Source of the DNA: Paramacrobiotus metropolitanus
Taxonomy: Eukaryota > Tardigrada > Eutardigrada > Parachela > Macrobiotidae
Length of the DNA stretch: 64,000 bases
Direction of reading: 5' to 3'
Assembly: GCF_019649055.1 (NCBI RefSeq)
Contig: NW_026570291.1
Span: forward strand, 310,001-374,000
Part shown: in pieces, positions 56,533 through 64,000 of the stretch
Layout: each line of letters starts with the position of its first letter
Numbering within the stretch: the first letter of the stretch is position 1
The notes under the pieces: generated by a model
What the model was told of the DNA's origin: nothing
Seen by the model: only the letters and a program-made list of their open reading frames with translations
The model's database searches: none
Program-made: the position numbers and the translations under genes

Positions 56533-58564
56533 GGGTCCACCTGAACCGGAAGCACTACTACTCGCTGTTCTTCGTTCGCTGAGCTGGAGTGGCAGCCGTA
56601 TGGGACGTCTCGCGGGCATATACCGGAAAGCGCTTTGCTTCTGTACATTAACATTTAACACGGGATGCTGTTCAGAGTGATGGTTGGCTTCTCCAATTCG
56701 TTTTCTTAGTCTAGAGTAGCTATTTCTTTATACAAATTTTTCTAATGGATGTAATATTGTATGTTGTGACATAGCAGATGATTTCATTAGCGCCGTATGT
56801 ATCGCAGCGTATTTATAGTATCGCCGTTAATTTTAGAAGCATGACGCGGCACTGATTATTGAATTTGATGCTTTTCTAGGTGTGTATTTGTTAAATATAG
56901 ATGTTTAATATCGTTCGCTCCGTGCAGTTATCTAAGGATGCTTTTACTTTAAATAAACGTTTTTACAATGCCTTTTGCAAGAATTTAGTTAATACGGTAT
57001 TTTGCTCTTGAAATACTGCTATTAATTATATTTTATGCATATGGATAAACGAAGGCTGTAGTACACTACTGCGTAATATAGTCTATCATTGCCGTTGCTC
57101 TAGGAGTGCGAGAGGAATGAATGAACATTCCTCTCGCACGGAATGTTCCTTCATTCTTCTCGCACTCCTAGTGCAACGGCAATGAGTCTATACTTAAGTA
57201 TAGCGTATAACCACAACGTTTAAGCCTCAAGATTTAACACGGTAATGCTCAGAGTGTTTTGGGGACAGTTCCGTCTATTCTTCATTTAGAAGATGCCAGC
57301 CCAAGGCGTTGCCTTTTGCTAAGTGTGCTGAGTAAAATTATCTCGTACTGTAGTATTTATGCACATGCCGCTGATTGTTGTAACATTACTTTGTGAGTGA
57401 AAATAATTATTGTATTACCTCAGGAATCCCTTACCCGGTAGGGTTCACCGTATTACCTAGAGTACTATTCCGCCTACGTATGTTATGGGACCACGTGCGT
57501 ATATATCTATAGACTATAGAATATTTTTGCGTACCTCTTCTTATCACGCTTGATCATAGTCCTTCATTTACTGCTTCCGATTTAACTTTCAACTACTGTC
57601 ACGTTTCTTAAATGTCACCCGGCCACGGTTTTTCGTCCGAGTAATATGGCTAGGTGTCGTCAGAATTGAACAACTGACTTCTGTGCTGCCAATTACTTTT
57701 CATTCACCAAACCTAACAGCCAGTGGCAGGTTTCCGGAATCTGGGAGTAACCCGGTCAGCAGTGAAGCAATGCAAGCTGACATCTGTAAAAATCAGTTGA
57801 GCGTGATCTTGGACCGGAAAGTGTGATATTGAAAAATTAAACGTCAGTTGTTCTTTCGACTGTGCTACTGTGCGATCATTAGAAAGCGAAAGTTTGGAAT
57901 ATATTTGATATATATAGCTTATACGCACAGTTGTGCACTACAGATAGGTAAGCTGAAATGCCGAATATCGATACCGCAGGTTATGAGGTGGGGCACGATC
58001 CATCATTCCAGGGGATTTAAAATTTCATGTTTGGCGAGGGAAACGCAGGTAATTTTTCCACACCAAATTACTAAACGGACTGGATATCCGTCTTTATCCG
58101 AGATTACTGCTAATTGGTAAAGGTCACATGTTACTGATATCACAGTATGTCATATCTCGTGATCATAGCATTCTTATGCATGGTATATACGGGACAATAT
58201 CTTACACTACCGCGCCGATTATCCAGTATGCGAAACATCCGTTCGAAGGAGAGTTTGTTAATTAAATCCTGTCAACATATCAGTCTACTTCGAAGTCGCT
58301 CTGGAATTAGTGTACTTGCGGAAAGCCAATCCTTCGTGAACCTATCACTGTGTTTCGCCGTTAATTAATATCCTGCTTATTGCGTCGCTTACCATTAGAC
58401 CTAGATATAAGTCATCATCTACACTTCATCCTTGTTTGATAATTGATATGATGTCTACTTGGAAGAAAGACATCCGTGTGACCAGTAAAATTACATAAAA
58501 CCTAGATGAGGACCAGTGTTACAGACTCGTAGTAGTTTTTGTTCGGAAGTAATTTTGTGAAGCG
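56533..58564. other. Intergenic; hairpin element, one doubtful small ORF
   Basis: This holds the 3' untranslated region of the preceding gene, then the 98-bp inverted-repeat element. A 73-codon ORF at 58,147-58,368 starts with a hydrophobic run (MSYLVIIAFLCMVYTGQYLT) that could be a signal peptide, but nothing after it supports a gene. Confidence 0.4.
57087..57184. mobile_element. 98-bp inverted-repeat element with 7-bp target duplication
   Basis: The arms start CATTGCCGTTGC and end GCAACGGCAATG, and continue inward as TAGGAGTGCGAGAGGAATGA paired with TCATTCTTCTCGCACTCCTA, with small mismatches. A second, inner repeat (GAACATTCC...GGAATGTTC) lies in the loop. The 7-mer AGTCTAT is found directly outside both ends (57080-57086 and 57185-57191). 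It has the same CATTGCCG end as the 57-bp element at 8227-8283. Confidence 0.78.
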
Positions 58565-59605
58565 ATGGATCTCCATAACACGACAGCTTCCAATTGGTCC
58601 AGGCCAGCGCAGCCCGCTGCCCGTGCCAATTGGTCAGTCATCACCAATATCCGCATCGCCATCGCCCTAGCATCTTTTATCATGAACGCCGGTGTATTGA
58701 TATTCCACTTCGTTAAACGGTCTTTCATCACACATTTCACGATTTACTTACTATTCCTGTATATTGCCAACACAATTTACTTGGTCGGCGCCCAACCCAT
58801 CCAGTTTCTCAGCGACATTTACTCGGTCAACGTGGCATACTTCGGGCCGGCAGCCTGCGGGGTCTACAGTTACGCCCAACGTGTGGTCAGTATTGTGCCG
58901 GTGATGGCGCATGTCCTCATCGCGGTCAACCGGCTATGGGCGATGACGTATCCGATCGGGTATAAAAACCACCACACAAAAAAGGTCGCCACTTATATCT
59001 GCGTGGCGATGGCTGGCTATGTGCACCTTATATGTCTACCGGCATTTATCCTCTACATGCCCTTTCGGTATAAGCCCGATGCGTCCGGTGTCATAAAATG
59101 TGAAGGCGCGATGACACCCATGATGTTCGTCTGGACGCGGGTGGACAGCTGCTTAAATCGTTTCGTTCCGTTGTTTCTAATTATTGGAGTGTACATTTAT
59201 ATTTTTATAAAGCGCTGGAGTAAGCGCACCAACCAGGTCACCCATAACACTAACTCCACGGAGCGACAGGATCGCACACAGACAACCAAACTGTACACTG
59301 CTATGCCGGGAATTCAGGAGGAAAGTGTAGGTCATTCATCATTTGTGGAACGAGCTAAACAGCAGCAAATGGATAGGCCACGCAGAGAAACAGTTGGCGT
59401 TCGGAAAGTAAAACCGTTTCTGGTTTTGACAATGACAACGGTTGGTGTCATTGTCTGTTGGCTGCCATTAGACGTCATCTATTTTTGCATGGTGTTTCTG
59501 TATATGCCCATTGGATATGCTGTTTCGGGTGCGCTGCATATGCTGTACACCGTGCAAATCCTTTTTGATCCGTTAATGTGGATCTTTAGCTTGCGGAAGC
59601 CTTGA
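58565..59605 (+). CDS. Rhodopsin-like GPCR, single exon, 346 aa
   Basis: A single uninterrupted frame encodes a seven-helix receptor. The N-terminus has three sequons (NTT, NWS, NWS). The TM3 end reads AHVLIAVNRLWAMTYP, so the usual D/E-R-Y is replaced by N-R-L. TM6 has VIVCWLPLDVIYF with the CWxP motif, and TM7 has ILFDPLMWIFSL, a DPxxY-type motif in which Trp replaces Tyr. The third cytosolic loop is long, basic and Gln/Thr-rich. A conserved Cys at the TM3 start (AACGVYSYAQRV) may pair with ECL2. The ligand is unknown. NRLW(A) receptors form a large lineage-specific group in tardigrades (from memory). The ATG is the first in frame. It is tail-to-tail with the next GPCR. Confidence 0.85.
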   Translation: MDLHNTTASNWSRPAQPAARANWSVITNIRIAIALASFIMNAGVLIFHFVKRSFITHFTIYLLFLYIANTIYLVGAQPIQFLSDIYSVNVAYFGPAACGVYSYAQRVVSIVPVMAHVLIAVNRLWAMTYPIGYKNHHTKKVATYICVAMAGYVHLICLPAFILYMPFRYKPDASGVIKCEGAMTPMMFVWTRVDSCLNRFVPLFLIIGVYIYIFIKRWSKRTNQVTHNTNSTERQDRTQTTKLYTAMPGIQEESVGHSSFVERAKQQQMDRPRRETVGVRKVKPFLVLTMTTVGVIVCWLPLDVIYFCMVFLYMPIGYAVSGALHMLYTVQILFDPLMWIFSLRKP

Positions 59606-61114
59606 TAAAGTAATTAAAGTATTATGTTGGTGTTATGGCTATATATATATATATTTATAAAATGTAGATCACTGGTCACCTTAAAAGATTCTCTACAAAA
59701 AAAGTTGTTAATTTTATGGAAAATAAATAAGATGAAGACTGTGGAGACGACTTCAAGATGTACTTAATAAAACATAAACTGTATGTACAAATATTCTTGA
59801 ATGTACTACAAACAAACCATTGTGGAATTCCAAATCCAAGATTCCACAACCTAATTCAAACAAATAAAAATTTCTTTGGTGGTAGAAAATCATAAGTCAC
59901 AGTGGAGTAACGGCCATAAGCAACACGGGTCATAAAGGTGTTACAAAAGTCAGCCGAAAAACGTAGACAAGACGCCGAGTAAAAAGGTAAAGTTACTACG
60001 TAAGAAAGCTTGTCGACAAAGTAACAGTGGCACTTATTTTGCAGTATGTTCGTAATTCGCCCTTTAAAATTTCTTACTGGTAAGTGCGGCGGCAATGTCC
60101 TTACTTATAACAGGATAAGAAGTGTGTCCCAAGACTAATCTCTGTCACATTCGCTGGAAATAAAGCCACCTAATTATATCATTTAATTCGGGCGTTCTGT
60201 GTTTCATTCCGGAATAATTCTCACGTGGTTCATTACATATTGGAATTTAATACTGTCTTGACAATTTTTGGCTAGTATATCCGGGCGATAGCGTTTTCAG
60301 TGACCTTTGCTCCAACAGTATTAGGTATCAAAGTTGGAAAGTTTGTACGAAGGAAAAGAAAATCCGCCCAGTTGTTGCCGAATATTTTCATTGAAAGAAC
60401 CGGATCAAGCGTGGGGATGCAAATCTGGTATTAGACTATATTCTAAGGCTGGTCCAGTAATCAAAATCAGACACAGTGGGACTATGTTATGCGTAAGTGT
60501 AACCCACGTGAAGGCAAGAAAATGTGGACTTAGAAGTCTAATCCTATGTTTTGCTTCCATGTGGGTATACTAGTATTATAGCGGTGATGATTACGTATGT
60601 TTTGCGCCTTGAACCTCCGACCTGGAGTTCGAAGTTATTGTAGTGGCGGTGTTTAATGAGGAGACTGCAGTCTTGTTCAGATGCGATTAAGACGTTATTA
60701 AGCTAAAGGATGAGGACATTCTAACACTTAGTAACAGTAATAAAGTCATCGTGCATCACATACCTGTATATTTGAGCCACAAAATGAAATTACCGATCTA
60801 AAAGATCACGTGCAGTAGTCATTTCTGAAGCAATGCGCGAAGCGGCATTTCAGCGCAAGCCTCAAGCGCGATCAGAAAATGTGGAAATCCTTAGTTTCCG
60901 ACCCGCTCATTCGAATGTAAGTTCAGCAGCAAGGCATTGTATGACTTCCAGTATATACGAGTCTTTTTTCCCGGATTCATGTTTACTGGCTGAATTGCGC
61001 GGACTGGCAAATACATATAAAAATAAGTTATCATAAAGATTTCATTAGGAAGTGTGATAGACATAAAGAAGTTCTGAGCCATCGCCACGGGATTATCTTA
61101 CGGCACTCCTGTAC
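59606..61114. other. Intergenic between two convergent GPCR genes
   Basis: AATAAA signals at about 59,722-59,770 follow the plus-strand GPCR. A short (AT)n run lies at 59,639-59,656. Otherwise there are only short ORFs without features. Confidence 0.45.
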
Positions 61115-62266
61115 CTAGCATCCACAAAACCCGCTGGATCGTAAGATATTGCGCAGTGGTTCCAGAGAAACCATTAACAAGATTGGATCGACAATGGACT
61201 GTAGCTCGAACAGTAAATGCATGGCATCATATGTTGGTGGATCGAAATTTGGAAGAAAAGGTATTATGGCATAGTAGATTGTCGAAGGTAGCCATAGGAT
61301 TGTTATACTAACCGTCATAAAGGTCAGCAAGCAGAACGTGCGCGACCGAGCGGTAACTTTATGCTCGGTAAAATCTACAATGAGAAAATAATAATAACGT
61401 TACTGAATTAATTATATGCTACACTTTAAGCACTTAATTACGCTAGACATGTCTGTAATGCTGCTACGTATGCATATTCCATAAGCTCGAAAGACAGAAT
61501 TTATTTCGTATCTACCTACTTTGTCGGTTAACTGTGACGTACCGTGCGTCGGTTGCGGATGATTCACGTCAAGCTCAATGGAATTTCCATAACGTTTTGT
61601 CATCTTGACAAGCGCGCCCAGGCAGCAATGCTTCGCTGACCTTTTGCTGTAAAACTGCCACACGAAAATATACTGCAGCAAAAATATCAGCATGAAGAAA
61701 AACGAGAACAGCTCCACAAAAGTAGCCCATATTTTGATGCGGAGTGGGGTTTGGTTGTTGATATCCGCAAAACAATCGTATCCGTCCAGAGCGGTAAACA
61801 TTATTATACCAGGACCCGATACAATGTGAGCGAGTAACAAACTGCATGCGCACAAAATGACCGCCACGCACGGTTTATGACGTTGCTGATAGGACACTGG
61901 CGACACAATGGCCCACAGACGACTGGCGGCAATCAAGGGATGAGCATACGACTGCCAACTGCTCAGTATCCATTCGGCGTATTCTTGCAGTAGACACAGA
62001 CTGTTCGACAGCTCATTGTATCCATAGAAGGCGATGACGAGATCGGCTGGAACATTGAGAAGAGAATATAGGACATTGGATAAGACCAGGTTGACAAAGT
62101 ATACGTTAAAACTAGTGCGGAGTTCCGCTTTCACGAGAAATGCGATGAGAACGATAGAGTTTAGAACGAGAGAAACTACAGCGATGGAAATGGAAGCGCC
62201 CATGAAGATGGGGTAGTATGACCTTTCTTCATATATTATGATGTTGCTGGTGTTAGTATTGTTCAT
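61115..62266 (-). CDS. Rhodopsin-like GPCR, two exons, 336 aa
   Basis: Two minus-strand exons (61516-62266 and 61115-61374) join in phase 1. The N-terminus has sequons (NNTNTS). Seven hydrophobic segments are clear; TM1 is ISIAVVSLVLNSIVLIAFLV, and TM2 contains VNLVLSNVLYSLLNVPADLV. The TM3 end reads PLIAASRLWAIVSPVSY, so S-R-L replaces D-R-Y. The second exon carries TM6 (SITILWLPSTIYYAIIPFLP) and TM7 (LQSIVDPILLMVSLEPL) with a DPxxM ending. TM6 has LWLP in place of CWLP. Without the splice, the frame runs into unrelated sequence. It shares the R-L-W-A pattern with the neighbouring receptor but is otherwise divergent. The ligand is unknown. Confidence 0.82.
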
Positions 62267-62698
62267 TGTACAGCAATAAATAAACAGACGTTTATCAACA
62301 GAAGTGGATGTATTCGGAATTACATTTGAAGTTCGACTAGAAACGCTTTCAAAAATATTTTAAGCACAATCGACGATTTTTGTAAGATTAAATTGGGCAC
62401 AGAACAGCTACACCTTGGTCAAGAGTTCATAGAAATCAGTAAGAGTTCGGAATAACTTTAAATACGATGCTTAATTTAATTTCAGGCATCGCAAAATCAG
62501 CTCACATGACAATTGAAGTGGCAGGAGTGGAAAACATATGTTCTGGGAACAGAGTTATCCTACATTTAATGGCAGCATGAACTTTGCTTCTTATGACATA
62601 GGTAAACGTTTCCAGCAGGTGTTGTAACGTACGCAACATGCAGCCGGCTACGGAACATACGATATCGAATGTAGCAAAAGCATGGAGCTCATGAATTT
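62267..62698. other. Intergenic, no gene seen
   Basis: Upstream region of the minus-strand GPCR and downstream region of the lipocalin gene. No ORF of note. Confidence 0.4.
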
Positions 62699-64000
62699 TT
62701 AATACGTGACTGTGTCCTTGATGGAGTCCATCAGTTGTATGTAGCAGTCAGGTGCCGTCGCTGCCGGGCAGGCGGCATGCGCGGTATTCCAGGTGAGCTC
62801 CGTGAAATCCGTGGCACGAATGCAGTATGGGCGCAGCTCGCCGTTGATGACAGTATCAATATATTCCTTCGTTTTTCTCGTTAACTGGTCCGGACGGGTT
62901 TTTGTCAGAACATAAAACAGAGGGGAATCACAATGGCCGCTATCTTCATTCCGTTGACCGCACTGATAGATCAGACACATAGTCCCGTAGTCCGTGTAGA
63001 CAATTATCAGTTCGGTGCTTACTAAAAAATGAATGCCAGTGTGTTACAAACTTCCGCAAAATGCAATAAAAGCCGTGCGTTCATCAGCGAATCAATTTCA
63101 CTTCCCTAATATTAATACAGAATACCCAATACCGGTATTTGCGCGGTGAAAAGGCATGCTTACCTGTATTTCTAAAGTAAACGTATACAGCAGTAATTAA
63201 TCGTAAAAATTTAAAATATGTTTTTGCTCAAGCACGTTATATGCCATACAATATATCCGCATCCATATAGTATATGTACATGCTCTGTTGTGTATACTAT
63301 ATCTATATACCCGTGGTTAGGTAATTCTACTGCAAATAAGTTTTGAAAACGTCATGATAATTTATAGCTGCACACCCTCGTGATGCAAATAGCACGTACG
63401 TAGACAATACTCATTAGGGATTAAAAGTGATTCTCACCAACAATGTAAGAAGTTGGGTCAGCTGGATCAGTTCCCAGAACGTAGGCGGTACCAATCTGCC
63501 GTCCGTCGACCGTGACATACGTAGCCGCGAAGCTGTCGATGCATCCCGTGATGCTCGTACTGGTGACGTTGAAATACGATTCCGTTCTGGATACGGCATA
63601 AGCTGGTGTGTTGGTCCCGGGAAGATGTGTTTTTCCGTACGATACGAACTCCGTTTGGTAGTTCTCCGTGATAACAGCGTAGTCAGGGTATGCGAGTGCG
63701 CCATACCATATGCCCATCAACTAAAACATAACACTGTATACGAGTATACATTTTAGCGGAATTATACGGTAATACAAAGATCAAAATTAACTGCAACTAA
63801 AAAATAATTTATTTATTAATTACTTTGATTAGCCGGATAATGATTATCAATCAACTAACAGAACTATAGTGCATATGCATACAGATACTGTACAGTATGT
63901 ACAATATTAAACAACAGAGAACGTACGTCTTCAACGTTCGTAAGTTGTCCGCGAATGATATTCGGTACATTTACTCCATACTGACAGCGCTCGTATCCGG
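62699..64000 (-). CDS. Lipocalin (apolipoprotein D-like), 5' end beyond the window
   Basis: Three minus-strand exons are visible: 63927 to beyond 64000, 63438-63720 and 62699-63021. They join in phases 0 and 1. The first, partial exon gives YERCQYGVNVPNIIRGQLTN, and the second opens LMGIWYGALAYPDYAVI with the G-x-W motif of lipocalins. The third gives STELIIVYTDYGTMCLIYQC with the TDY motif, then HCDSPLFYVLTKTRPDQLTR, which matches the third conserved region and C-terminal helix. Cysteines are placed to form the usual disulfides. Such proteins are secreted and carry small hydrophobic ligands. The signal peptide must lie upstream of the window end. This is the classical lipocalin type, not the tardigrade SAHS type, whose relation to fatty-acid-binding proteins gives a different set of motifs. 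Confidence 0.85.

Noticed and set aside
58147-58368. 73-codon ORF with a hydrophobic start
   Set aside because: The signal-like start is suggestive, but the remainder lacks cysteines, cleavage sites or family resemblance, and length alone is not evidence in this AT-rich context.
62699-64000. Assignment of the lipocalin to the tardigrade SAHS desiccation proteins
   Set aside because: The G-x-W, TDY and disulfide pattern fit classical apolipoprotein D-like lipocalins. SAHS proteins resemble fatty-acid-binding proteins and lack this set.
1-64000. CRISPR arrays, bacterial-type operons or viral genes
   Set aside because: No regularly spaced repeats, no ribosome-binding-site-driven gene strings and no virus-specific genes were seen; genes are intron-split and animal-like.

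Overview
The window is animal nuclear DNA. Real genes are split by short GT-AG introns (about 60-350 bases), and the products are metazoan membrane and secreted proteins: glutamate transporters, an XK-related scramblase-family protein, a MARVEL protein, rhodopsin-like GPCRs and a lipocalin. The GPCRs carry 'NRLWA' or 'SRLWA' where DRY is usual, and an intronless protein family with a 'VLVNHGDNVWGLAFIQ' type start is present. From general familiarity, these suggest a tardigrade of the Hypsibius type; that is inference, not proof. No operons, CRISPR arrays, rRNA or convincing tRNA genes were seen.

Layout. Positions 1-14,460 are gene-poor and rich in transposon debris: a frameshifted Myb/SANT- or MADF-like ORF (about 1.0-1.6 kb), a tyrosine-recombinase fragment beside a reverse-transcriptase C-terminal fragment (2.9-3.6 kb), two more pieces of the second element (8.7-9.65 kb and 12.4 kb), and two parts of what may be one tardigrade-type unknown gene family (5.8-6.7 kb and 11.3-11.9 kb). 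A four-exon MARVEL gene lies at 14.46-15.56 kb (minus), followed by an 865-bp hAT-type non-autonomous element (17.23-18.10 kb) with an intact 8-bp target duplication and an unknown minus-strand ORF at 18.25-18.59 kb.

Positions 19.6-38.35 kb (plus) hold three tandem excitatory amino acid transporter genes. All have the same 13-exon structure, and I could assemble each in frame (604, 597 and 607 aa). Copies 1 and 2 share a nearly identical last exon although the rest has diverged, which points to gene conversion; copy 2 then ends at a CGA-to-TGA change. A five-exon XK-related gene (minus, 29.6-31.9 kb) sits between copies 2 and 3.

Positions 38.8-64 kb hold a TMEM151-like two-exon gene (minus), two poorly resolved small secreted or membrane ORFs (41.3-42.7 kb), a long Gly/Ser/Trp-repeat surface protein (plus, 45.1-50.1 kb) whose layout recalls the vertebrate prion protein, a convergent secreted Cys-containing protein (minus, 50.7-51.9 kb), a 99-aa proline/tyrosine-rich protein with a poly-cysteine tail (55.8-56.5 kb), two GPCRs in tail-to-tail orientation (58.6-59.6 kb plus; 61.1-62.3 kb minus), and the 3' part of a lipocalin gene that runs off the window end (62.7-64.0 kb, minus).

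The genes do not form one pathway. Most encode cell-surface or secreted proteins. Small inverted-repeat elements are common, including a miniature family with CATTGCCG ends and 7-bp target duplications that has two members here.
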